This document shows, in pieces, positions 24,601-32,699 of a stretch of DNA of 37,273 bases. The translations under genes and the position numbers were made by a program. How positions within the stretch are numbered: the stretch's first letter is position 1; each line of letters begins with the position of its first letter. Source of the stretch: Emticicia sp. (GTDB taxonomy: Bacteria; Bacteroidota; Bacteroidia; Cytophagales; Spirosomataceae); contig JAFEIL010000127.1 in the NCBI GenBank assembly GCA_017495105.1, positions 1 to 37,273 on the forward strand, given 5' to 3'. Below the pieces are notes generated by a model. It was given only the letters and a program-made list of their open reading frames with translations, was not told where the DNA came from and did no database searches.

Positions 24601-27600
24601 CAAAAGCTTACCTGCCTCCGAATGACAATCTTTGGCAATCATCCCTTCATAATTATCGCCAAGGCCTGAAATTTCTTTGGCTTTTTTGTTCAAGAAAATC
24701 AAATTACCTCGCATATCCGACATTCCGATATATGCCCCCGAATATTTGACCAAATTTACAAACTTCTCTTGTTCTACCTGAATCGCCAATAACTGGGTTT
24801 GAGTATTTTTTAGTTCTTCGAAGCTTTGCACAAGAGCAATTTCGGCATGCTTTCTCTCTGTGATATTAGAAATGATTCCATCCAATAAAAACCGTTTTTC
24901 TACCTCATCAAAATACCATCGGCTTTTTTCGTTCACCCAAACGATTTCGTTATTTTTATTAATTATTCGGTACTCGATTGCATATTCTCGATTAGTTTCA
25001 TTAGGGTTTACATTTAGAAAACCTCTATCCTCTAGATGAATAATTTCGGCGAAACTTCGTTTGTTATTCAAGATAAAATCTTCGGCTGGGTAGCCCGTTA
25101 GTTGCTCTACTGCATCGCTGATAAAAATCATTGTCCAGTTTGCATCATTCAAGCATCTAAAAGTAACACTCGAAATGTTAGAGATGAGAGTTCGGTATTG
25201 TGATTCCTTATCTTTGATTATCTGTACTAGTTTTACTTGTTCATCAATATCTTGGAATGTTCCATAAAGTCTTTTGCATCTACCATTATTGTATTCTGCC
25301 TGCCCTAAAGCCCTCACCCATCTTTCGTTACCTTTCATAGTGACGACTTGCACCTCTATATCAAACGGAATACCTTTTTTGAAACACTTCGTAAATACTT
25401 CTAATACTTTATCACGGCTTTCACCTTCTTTAAAAAATTCTAAGGCGGTTGCCAATTCTAATGAAAATGAGGTTGGGGCTTCTAGTGTCGCTTTGTTAAT
25501 ATCCGAAAAAAAGACAGTCTGATTTTGCACATCAATCTCCCAACCGCCCACTTTTGCCACAAAACTGGTTTGTTCTAATAGCTCTTTGGTGTATTTAAGT
25601 TCTTTTTCAGCTTTTAGACGTTTATCAGCTTCGATTCTCAGCGAAATAATATCTGCTATCGAACGAGCGAATGTTATATCCTCTTCTAACCAATTTTTAA
25701 TTATCCCTGTTTGTTCCCAGCAAATTACGCCGACTAATTCGCCGCCAATATAAATTGGTAAATCAAGCATCGAAACAATCTTTTCAGGAAAAAGATAGAT
25801 TTCGGCCATCTCTTTGGTGTACTTATGGTTACATGCATCATCGGCAACAATTGCTATTTCATTTTTGAGACTTTCAAAATATATAGGAAAATCTTTCTCG
25901 TAAATTTCGGTACCAAATGAGTGTGTTTGTTCGGCTTTTATATATAAATCAATACACACAATCTTATTTTTCTCAAAAATCCACAAACTTGCTCGACTAA
26001 CATCAATCCCTTCGATTGCGGCCTCAGTAATTGTGTGTAATCCGTCCTTCCAGAAATCACCTTCATCAAGATGTGTTTTAGAAAGTCGAATAAGAATATT
26101 ATGCTGCAATAATACTCGTTCTTGCCGATGTTGATTCTCTAATTCTTGGCTTTTACGTTCGCTAATATCTCTGGCCGTGATAAGTTTTGTAACAAGGTAT
26201 CCCGTTGAGTCGTAAGTGAGTGTTACAGAGTCTTCACGCCAAATGTAAGAACCATTTTTGTGTAAAAAACGTATAAAATAAGTCAATTTAGGAGTTTGAC
26301 TTTTAATGGCATTGCGATATAGATTCCTAAGAAATTCGTGGTCATCGGGATGAAAAAACTCATAAATGTTACGTTGCGAAATGGCGATAGATTCTTCGGT
26401 TGTATAGCCAAACAGGCGTTCGTGAGCCGATGACAAATACGAAACTTTGCCATTTTCAAAGACAATCACGACATCTGAGATATTCTCGCTGATGTACCTA
26501 AACTTCTCTTCGCTCTGTTTGAGAGCAGTTTTCGATTTAACTTGCTCGTCAATATCTTGAACGATTCCATAAATTCTAAGACAAACCCCATCCACAAATT
26601 CGGCTGCACCTTTGGCTCTTACCCAATGTTTTTTTCTTTTAGCCGTAATAATAGCCAATTCAAGGTCATACGAAATACCTCCGTTTATACATTTATTAAT
26701 CGCATTTAAAAGTACCTCTCTCGATTCTTCTTCATCAAAAGAATTGATTACTTGATTAAAATCAGCGTCGCTATTATCAGCGATTTCAAAAATCTCATTG
26801 GTTATTTTTGAAGAATACAACTTTTGCTCAAGCAGATTATACTCCCAGCCACCCACTCTCGCTACACGGTTGGTTTGTTCGAGTACCTCTTTTGTTCGTT
26901 TAAGCTCAAGTTCGGCTTTTTTATCATCGGTAATATTACGAGCAATGCAGATAATTTCAGTCAAATTTCCAGTGTCATCAGCAAGTGGTGAAATAACCAT
27001 ACTAAACCACCGCTGACCAACTTCTAATTGTAAGCTATACTCTACATTTGATTTTTTGTAGTTAGCGATGGTTTTTTCAATCCCTACTTTCATTGCTTTA
27101 AGAGCATCATCTGGAAAACCAATTTCGTTGATACTTTTTCCTAAAAATGACGAAGGCTGAATAAATAAATCTTCATTGTTGTCATTTTGATAATACTCCG
27201 TAAAAACATAATCTAAGTTTAGCACAAAAACTAAATCTCCAATGTTTGATAGCAAACTATTTAGTCTGTTATTAGTAGTTGTGAGTTGCGTTTCAGTCCT
27301 TTTGATTTCTGTTACATCACGCCCCACTTTCAATACCAAATCATTGTTAAATACCTCTTCGTGCCAATCAAGAAACTTAAAAGTACCGTCTTTGACCTTA
27401 ACTTTCTTGGCATGACTTTCATCATTTTGCTCAAAACCTAAAGTTTTGATTATATCGTTTTCCCAGCTTTTTCCAATCCATTCATTATCATTATATCCTA
27501 AAATTTGCTCAACATTTTTGCTTACAAAGGTTACAATTCCTTCCGTGTTGATGCCTATAATTATTAAATTACCTCGGTTCACAAATTTATAAGCAAAAAA

Positions 27601-28227
27601 GAGGTTTTCTTTAATACTTAGGTCTATGTAATGAATAACATAATTGATGATGAATGCAATGAATGAGCTATTAAAATATATAATAAAATCTTTGGTCGAA
27701 ATAAATTTTCTATAGACTAAAAACATTAAAGCACTAACAATAGCAAGAAGGTACGTGTAAAAGTACTTGAAAGTGTAAAAGACGTAGTAAGAAATCATAT
27801 TGACGAGCGTAAACTCGGCCAAGGTCAGATAATCCATTTGCCCAAAAATGGCAATCTTGTATAAAACTAACGAATTGTAAACGACAAAAAAAACAGCAAA
27901 AAGTAAGTGAAGATTCTTACGGATAACTTCAAAATATCTACTAAAAAAAGCTACTGCAAGACAGAAAATCCCTACAACTAAACTATATCTTAGCTCACTT
28001 TCTTTTCTGACACCAAACAAATCAATGTAAAACTCACTAAATGGCACAAATATGCCCACCCCCCAAAAATACTGAACATAGCGATAATAATGCTTCGATA
28101 ATTCCTCTACATTATTTATATAAATATGTCTATACTTTGAATAAGAGTTATTCATTAATGAAAATACCGCTACCAACGCAATTGCGACGATTGATACAAA
28201 AGCTAAATATTGTAGAACTTCGCTCAT
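21664..28227 (-). CDS. Giant membrane histidine kinase: ~7 TM, ~11 PAS, 2 GAF, LytS-type kinase core
   Basis: 2187 residues. About seven transmembrane helices fill residues 1-205. PAS/PAC units then end near 304, 432, 559, 687, 998, 1122, 1264, 1576, 1694, 1822 and 1949, each closing with a D-I/V-x-E-R/K-like linker (DISERK, DITERK, DIDEQVK). GAF domains lie near 705-865 and 1285-1460. The kinase core is of the LytS/YehU type (His_kinase family): the phosphoacceptor is likely His1989 in QMNPHFVFNALNSIQSYV, with N-box IENAINHG near 2085 and G-box EDNGVGR near 2116. Such kinases normally partner with a LytTR-domain regulator, but none is adjacent: neighbours are lysS and rpoB. PAS3 resembles PAS5, and PAS4 resembles PAS10, closely enough to indicate internal duplication. 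Ligands are unknown. No stop or frameshift was seen. Confidence 0.9.
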   Translation of the reverse strand: MSEVLQYLAFVSIVAIALVAVFSLMNNSYSKYRHIYINNVEELSKHYYRYVQYFWGVGIFVPFSEFYIDLFGVRKESELRYSLVVGIFCLAVAFFSRYFEVIRKNLHLLFAVFFVVYNSLVLYKIAIFGQMDYLTLAEFTLVNMISYYVFYTFKYFYTYLLAIVSALMFLVYRKFISTKDFIIYFNSSFIAFIINYVIHYIDLSIKENLFFAYKFVNRGNLIIIGINTEGIVTFVSKNVEQILGYNDNEWIGKSWENDIIKTLGFEQNDESHAKKVKVKDGTFKFLDWHEEVFNNDLVLKVGRDVTEIKRTETQLTTTNNRLNSLLSNIGDLVFVLNLDYVFTEYYQNDNNEDLFIQPSSFLGKSINEIGFPDDALKAMKVGIEKTIANYKKSNVEYSLQLEVGQRWFSMVISPLADDTGNLTEIICIARNITDDKKAELELKRTKEVLEQTNRVARVGGWEYNLLEQKLYSSKITNEIFEIADNSDADFNQVINSFDEEESREVLLNAINKCINGGISYDLELAIITAKRKKHWVRAKGAAEFVDGVCLRIYGIVQDIDEQVKSKTALKQSEEKFRYISENISDVVIVFENGKVSYLSSAHERLFGYTTEESIAISQRNIYEFFHPDDHEFLRNLYRNAIKSQTPKLTYFIRFLHKNGSYIWREDSVTLTYDSTGYLVTKLITARDISERKSQELENQHRQERVLLQHNILIRLSKTHLDEGDFWKDGLHTITEAAIEGIDVSRASLWIFEKNKIVCIDLYIKAEQTHSFGTEIYEKDFPIYFESLKNEIAIVADDACNHKYTKEMAEIYLFPEKIVSMLDLPIYIGGELVGVICWEQTGIIKNWLEEDITFARSIADIISLRIEADKRLKAEKELKYTKELLEQTSFVAKVGGWEIDVQNQTVFFSDINKATLEAPTSFSLELATALEFFKEGESRDKVLEVFTKCFKKGIPFDIEVQVVTMKGNERWVRALGQAEYNNGRCKRLYGTFQDIDEQVKLVQIIKDKESQYRTLISNISSVTFRCLNDANWTMIFISDAVEQLTGYPAEDFILNNKRSFAEIIHLEDRGFLNVNPNETNREYAIEYRIINKNNEIVWVNEKSRWYFDEVEKRFLLDGIISNITERKHAEIALVQSFEELKNTQTQLLAIQVEQEKFVNLVKYSGAYIGMSDMRGNLIFLNKKAKEISGLGDNYEGMIAKDCHSEAGKLLLDTTIVPQVLENGMWQGEHDLVNSKTKEIKYTDATTFIVKDPLSKKAIAFATIQIDISERKKAEAQLLENQRELVYKSEMLSAIAKTTEKLLVSKNIEETLSETFKLIGESIGTDRVHYFKNDLKTNLVSQKVEWVREGISSQLYNPDTQNISLDDVYFYAEPLLQNKIYRKILSEVSDPKIIERWKKQELLSVLLLPIFIKDKFYGFIGFDDCTNEQIWSEDKINILLSLTTNIANAIERIINEIIISESESNFRQLNETLEDVFLLFDVTNSRYIYVSPSCKKVLGPDQLYFYKKNSFVRDYLFEEDQNINDIIEEQIKTNNSSEVEYRIITAEGAERWIFQKSFGIRNDVGELVRISGICSDITERKVIQSEVKQLSLVAEKITNGVLIADTQGRVLWANQSFLEMMEIEIHNLIGNRPRDLFNFKDKKTRKQIDIINGCNFSIELEIQTFKKTKKWIEIINTGIKDNEGNFIQQIEVVIDISERKKAENLLKESEERFRFIAENTSDGIFVIENTLIVYTSPSFQKMFGYSFKESVEQSKGDLLSLLHPDDLPGFARIISNTVNTQGTTFTHEYRFLHKNGYYVWREDTVTIIYQEGKVFRFICIVRDITERKKSEERLRESERKLSSILNALDEVVWAISVPDNKLLLVSKSFEKVYGKTSRQWKSDFNLWKEAIIEEDKPIAQKMEEDILVLGVAYGVYRIVDTHGNFKWLENAAKVVRNENDEPYMIMGIMTDITEKKIAEEALRAAQEVAEEANRAKAELELRALQMQMNPHFVFNALNSIQSYVMNQDTLKANLYLSKFSRLIRLFLDSSRSKFISLSEEIKLLTLYIELEKIRFESKFEFEIIVDSMVNKYVEIPTMILQPFIENAINHGLRYKHQKGLLSIKFYKEVGYLICKIEDNGVGRNNAKKIQAKSSRGYKSQGLKITTERLMTYNKINDANIVFSIKDCIENPGSPNDEVGTLIEIRFPEN

Positions 28228-28493
28228 GGAATAAACAGTATAAAATTGAAAGGTCTGTATTTACAAAAAAAAGCAAATATCATACTAATTTATACTATTT
28301 AGGAAATAAAATTTATGATACTTCGCTTGAAATAAACTTAGAAGTCATTTGATAGCACACAAATGTTTTATCGAAATTTAAAACTAAATTTTTAAAAAAG
28401 CCGAAAAGCTAATTTTTATTTACATTTTTTCTAGTTTTATCGACAAAATAAACTCTTTTCAAGAAAACACAGAAAAAAATCGATAACAAAGCC

Positions 28494-28523
28494 TTGTTTT
28501 TTCATTATCATTTTGTAATTTCG
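28494..28523 (+). promoter_or_regulatory. Promoter of the rpoBC operon
   Basis: TTG (28494-28496), a 19-nt spacer, then TAATTTCG (28516-28523), one base away from TAnnTTTG. It would give a leader of roughly 230 nt before rpoB. Confidence 0.6.
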
Positions 28524-28586
28524 CACCCTATTTAGGATTACCCCGAAAAAATACGCTTTTCATTAGTAGAGTTTTTGTCCGATACA

Positions 28587-28644
28587 CGACTATTTTCGTA
28601 GGATAGTCGAACAGGGATATTTATTCGCTCCACTACGATAAATA
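28587..28644 (+). promoter_or_regulatory. Two hairpins in the rpoB leader
   Basis: The first is CGACTAT, a 9-nt loop, ATAGTCG (28587-28609, perfect 7 bp). The second pairs TATTTATTCG with CGATAAATA with one bulged T (28618-28644). They lie between the promoter and the start codon and may affect rpoB expression. No function is established. Confidence 0.35.
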
Positions 28645-28758
28645 AATTTAGATGTTCGAGTTTCGATGCTTGATTTTTGGATTTTAAAGTTCAATTTAAT
28701 ATCCTAATTTCGAATATCTATCATCGTAAAAAATTTTTCACTTAAAACTTTTCAAACC

Positions 28759-31700
28759 TTGAATCTGACAGAAACCGGTAGAAAAAGTTTCGCAACGGTA
28801 AAGCCGCTCATCGAATACCCAGACTTCTTGGATATTCAGGTAAAATCTTTCCAAGATTTTTTCCAGATTGAGACTCCAGCCGAAAATCGCAAAATGGAAG
28901 GGCTTTTCAATGTATTTGCCGAAAACTTCCCAATCGCCGACTCACGTGAAAACTACGTGTTGGAATTCGTCGATTACACCATCGACCCACCAAAATACTC
29001 AGTTGATGAGTGTATTGACCGTGGTCTTACTTACGCTGTGCCTTTAAAAGCAAAATTGCGTTTGATTTGTAATGATACCGACAACGAAGACTTCGAGACA
29101 ATCGAGCAAGAAGTATTCTTGGGTAACATTCCATACATGAATGGTCGTGGCTCATTTGTTATCAACGGAGCAGAACGTGTTATTGTATCACAATTACACC
29201 GTTCACCGGGGGTATTCTTTTCAATGAGTAAGCACACAAATGGAACGAAACTTTACTCAGCTCGTGTAATCCCGATGAAAGGTTCGTGGATTGAATTCTC
29301 GACTGACGTAAATAACGTAATGTATGCTTACATCGACCGTAAGAAAAAATTCCCAGTTACAACATTGCTTCGTGCAATTGGTTTTGGTTCTGATAAAGAT
29401 ATCCTCAACCTTTTTGGCCTTTCAGAAGAAATTCCTGGCACACGCGAAGCCTTGAAAAAATCAATCGGTCGTCGTCTTGCCGCACGTGTTTTACGTACAT
29501 GGACAGAAGACTTCGTAGATGAAGATACTGGTGAGGTTGTTTCAATCGACCGTAATGAGGTAATCTTAGAGCGTGACTCTATTATCTCAGAAAATGATAT
29601 TGACACTATTTTAAACACTGAGCAAAAATCAATCATTTTGCACCGTGAAGATGCCAACGTATCAGAATTCAACATTATCTACAATACGTTACAACGTGAT
29701 AGCTCAAACTCTGAAAAAGAGGCAGTTGAACAAATCTACCGTCAATTACGTAACACCGAAGCACCAGACGAAGCAACAGCCCGTGAGATTATCCAAGGAT
29801 TGTTCTTCTCTGATAAACGTTATGATTTAGGAGAGGTAGGTCGCTACCGTGTAAATACAAAATTGAGTTTGACTACACCGCTCGAAACTGGTGTATTGAC
29901 AACCCAAGATATTGTCGAAATCGTTAAGTTTCTCATTCAACTCATCAACTCAAAAGCAGTTGTAGATGATATTGACCACTTATCGAATCGTCGTGTTCGT
30001 ACCGTAGGAGAGCAACTTTACGCACAATTTGGTGTAGGATTAGCTCGTATGGCTCGTACAATCAAAGAACGTATGAACGTTCGTGATAACGAAGACTTCA
30101 AACCAGTTGACTTGATTAATGCGAGAACACTTTCTTCAGTAATTAACTCATTCTTTGGAACCAACCAGTTATCGCAGTTCATGGATCAAACTAATCCCTT
30201 GGCCGAAATCACGCACAAGCGTCGTATGTCGGCACTCGGGCCTGGTGGATTGAGCCGTGAGCGTGCAGGTTTCGAGGTTCGTGACGTTCACTATACGCAC
30301 TATGGTCGTTTGTGTACTATCGAAACTCCAGAGGGACCAAACATCGGTTTGATTTCATCGCTTTGTACGTACGCCAAAATCAATAGCATGGGTTTCATCG
30401 AAACCCCTTATGTTAAGATTGAAGACGGTAAATTGACGAAAGAGATAATTTACTTAACTGCCGAAGAAGAAGATGGTAAAAACATTGCGATGGCAACAGC
30501 CGACGTTGATGCTAACGGAAACTTCTCAGTAGATGCCCTGAAATGTCGTTATGAAGGTGACTTCCCTATGAAATCGCCAGATTCAATCGACTACATGGAT
30601 ATTGCCTCAAATCAGATTGTATCAGTAGCCGCTTCGATGATTCCATTCATTGAGCATGATGATGCCAACCGTGCCTTGATGGGTTCAAACATGCAACGTC
30701 AGGCTGTGCCTTTGCTCCGTCCAGAAGCTCCAATCGTAGGTACAGGTCTTGAAGGTCGTTTGGCTCGTGACTCACGTACTTTGGTCGTTGCTGAAGAAGA
30801 CGGAGTTGTTGAATACGTTGATGCAAATGTTATCAAAGTACGTTATAACTGGACAGCTGAGCAAACACTCGTAAGCTTTGATACCAACATCACTTCTTAT
30901 GAGCTTATTAAACACCGCCGCACGAACCAAGATACCTGTATCAACATTCGTCCGATTGTGTTGAAAGGTGATACTGTGAAAAAAGGTCAAATCCTCGTAG
31001 AAGGATATGCGACTCAAGGCGGAGAGCTTGCTCTTGGGCGTAATCTTTTGGTTGCCTTCATGCCTTGGCAAGGATATAACTTTGAGGATGCGATTGTAAT
31101 TTCGGAGAGAGTTGTGCGTGAAGATATTTTCACATCAATTCACATCGAAGAATACGAACTCGAAGTACGTGATACAAAACGTGGTGAAGAAGAACTAACG
31201 GCTGAGATTCCAAACGTTTCGGAAGAAACTGTAAAAAACCTCGACGAAAACGGTATAGTTCGTACAGGAACGCGTGTACGTGAAGGAGATATTTTGATTG
31301 GTAAGATTACTCCAAAAGGAGAATCAGACCCAACTCCAGAAGAAAAACTTCTACGTGCAATCTTCGGAGATAAAGCTGGTGACGTAAAAGATGCCTCGAA
31401 AAAATCACCACCATCGATGGACGGTGTAATTATCGACACAAAACTTTTCTCTCGCCCAAGCAAAGAAGAACGCTCTAAGCATAAAGAAGAGTTAAAAGTA
31501 TTAATGAAAAAGCACGGTCGTCAATTAATTGAACTCCGTGGCTTAATGATTGATAAAATGACGGAATTGCTTGACGGCAAAACAACCGTCGGCGTGAAAC
31601 ATAAATTTGGAGATGAACTTATCTCTAAAGGAATGAAGTTCAATCGCGGAAATATTGCCAATAATTTATTTCCAGACAAAAATAATTACGTTGACGAAAG

Positions 31701-32616
31701 CCAATATAATGTTCCTGAAGAAGTAAACTTATTAGGAGATGTAATCTTGGATGGTTGGACAGAAGATACCGCTTTCAACAAATTAATTGTAGCACTTTGT
31801 AAGAACTACTTGGCTCGTCGTAGCGAAGTAATCGGTCGATTCAAACGTGAGCGTTTTGTATTGGAAGTAGGAGATGAACTACCTGCAGGTATCGTGAAAT
31901 TGGCTAAAGTTTATATCGCCAAAAAACGTAAGTTGAAAGTGGGTGACAAGATGGCCGGTCGTCACGGAAATAAAGGAGTTGTTGCACGTATCGTTCGTGA
32001 TGAAGATATGCCATTTACGGCAGAAGGCCAGCCAATGGACATCGTGTTGAACCCGCTTGGTGTACCTTCTCGTATGAATATCGGTCAGCTATATGAAGTT
32101 GTATTAGGTCTTGCCGGTAGAAAATTAGGACGTAAATATGCTACACCAATTTTTGATGGTGCTACTGAAGCAGAAGTAACCGCAGAATTGGATGAAGCAG
32201 GTTTACCACCTTACGGACGTTCGCAACTTTACAACGGTTTGACAGGTGAGCCATTCGACCAAAAAGTAACCGTAGGTATCATGTACATGATGAAACTTGG
32301 CCACTTGGTTGATGATAAAATGCACGCCCGCTCAATCGGACCATACTCACTTATTACGCAACAACCATTGGGTGGTAAAGCACAATTTGGTGGTCAGCGT
32401 TTCGGAGAGATGGAGGTTTGGGCATTGGAAGCATTCGGTGCATCGCATATCTTACAAGAAATTTTGACTGTAAAATCTGATGATGTATTGGGTCGTGCCA
32501 AAGCATACGAAGCAATCGTAAAAGGAGAGAATTTGCCAAAACCAAATATCCCAGAATCATTCAACGTATTGGTTCACGAATTACGTGGCTTAGCATTAGA
32601 GATTACCTTGCAGTAG
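28759..32616 (+). CDS. rpoB: DNA-directed RNA polymerase subunit beta
   Basis: 1285 residues, complete. The beta subunit forms one pincer of core RNA polymerase and part of the active site. Rifampicin-region cluster I begins near 465: [20 protein letters not shown] then [13 protein letters not shown], with the Asp, His and Ser equivalent to E. coli D516, H526 and S531 all present, so no classical resistance change is visible. Other landmarks are EGPNIGLI, the [14 protein letters not shown] hybrid-binding lysines, and the C-terminal clamp [18 protein letters not shown]. The start is TTG at 28759: there is no in-frame ATG between it and an upstream stop at 28705, and homology begins a few residues later at RKSFATVK. 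Arg codons are almost all CGT, a sign of high expression. It is not preceded by rplL, unlike the usual order. Confidence 0.97.
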   Translation: MNLTETGRKSFATVKPLIEYPDFLDIQVKSFQDFFQIETPAENRKMEGLFNVFAENFPIADSRENYVLEFVDYTIDPPKYSVDECIDRGLTYAVPLKAKLRLICNDTDNEDFETIEQEVFLGNIPYMNGRGSFVINGAERVIVSQLHRSPGVFFSMSKHTNGTKLYSARVIPMKGSWIEFSTDVNNVMYAYIDRKKKFPVTTLLRAIGFGSDKDILNLFGLSEEIPGTREALKKSIGRRLAARVLRTWTEDFVDEDTGEVVSIDRNEVILERDSIISENDIDTILNTEQKSIILHREDANVSEFNIIYNTLQRDSSNSEKEAVEQIYRQLRNTEAPDEATAREIIQGLFFSDKRYDLGEVGRYRVNTKLSLTTPLETGVLTTQDIVEIVKFLIQLINSKAVVDDIDHLSNRRVRTVGEQLYAQFGVGLARMARTIKERMNVRDNEDFKPVDLINARTLSSVINSFFGTNQLSQFMDQTNPLAEITHKRRMSALGPGGLSRERAGFEVRDVHYTHYGRLCTIETPEGPNIGLISSLCTYAKINSMGFIETPYVKIEDGKLTKEIIYLTAEEEDGKNIAMATADVDANGNFSVDALKCRYEGDFPMKSPDSIDYMDIASNQIVSVAASMIPFIEHDDANRALMGSNMQRQAVPLLRPEAPIVGTGLEGRLARDSRTLVVAEEDGVVEYVDANVIKVRYNWTAEQTLVSFDTNITSYELIKHRRTNQDTCINIRPIVLKGDTVKKGQILVEGYATQGGELALGRNLLVAFMPWQGYNFEDAIVISERVVREDIFTSIHIEEYELEVRDTKRGEEELTAEIPNVSEETVKNLDENGIVRTGTRVREGDILIGKITPKGESDPTPEEKLLRAIFGDKAGDVKDASKKSPPSMDGVIIDTKLFSRPSKEERSKHKEELKVLMKKHGRQLIELRGLMIDKMTELLDGKTTVGVKHKFGDELISKGMKFNRGNIANNLFPDKNNYVDESQYNVPEEVNLLGDVILDGWTEDTAFNKLIVALCKNYLARRSEVIGRFKRERFVLEVGDELPAGIVKLAKVYIAKKRKLKVGDKMAGRHGNKGVVARIVRDEDMPFTAEGQPMDIVLNPLGVPSRMNIGQLYEVVLGLAGRKLGRKYATPIFDGATEAEVTAELDEAGLPPYGRSQLYNGLTGEPFDQKVTVGIMYMMKLGHLVDDKMHARSIGPYSLITQQPLGGKAQFGGQRFGEMEVWALEAFGASHILQEILTVKSDDVLGRAKAYEAIVKGENLPKPNIPESFNVLVHELRGLALEITLQ

Positions 32617-32629
32617 TCTGAAAAAATAA

Positions 32630-32659
32630 AGGTGTGTTTTTCCACGGAATTACACACCT
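32630..32659 (+). promoter_or_regulatory. Hairpin in the rpoB-rpoC intercistronic gap
   Basis: AGGTGTGT and ACACACCT pair perfectly across a 14-nt loop, which itself contains TTC/GAA around CACG. It starts 14 nt after the rpoB stop and ends 40 nt before the rpoC start. There is no U-tract, so it is unlikely to stop transcription; it could be an mRNA processing or stability site. Confidence 0.45.
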
Positions 32660-32699
32660 AAAAATGAGCATATCATTTTCACATCAATCATACTTGAAA

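Larger units (their letters stand above)
28228..28758. other. 531-nt divergent intergenic region before rpoB
   Basis: This is the longest non-coding stretch of the window. It separates the kinase gene (leftward) from rpoB (rightward). It holds a good rightward promoter (28494-28523), and then a leader of about 230 nt with two possible hairpins. The left half is A/T-rich; I found no strong leftward -33/-7 pair for the kinase. No tRNA or credible short gene was seen. Confidence 0.6.

Noticed and set aside
32634-32699. N-terminal extension of RpoC from GTG 32634
   Set aside because: The 22 extra residues include the intercistronic hairpin and do not resemble RpoC N-termini; the ATG at 32700 is followed by the usual SLKKNKKLN sequence.
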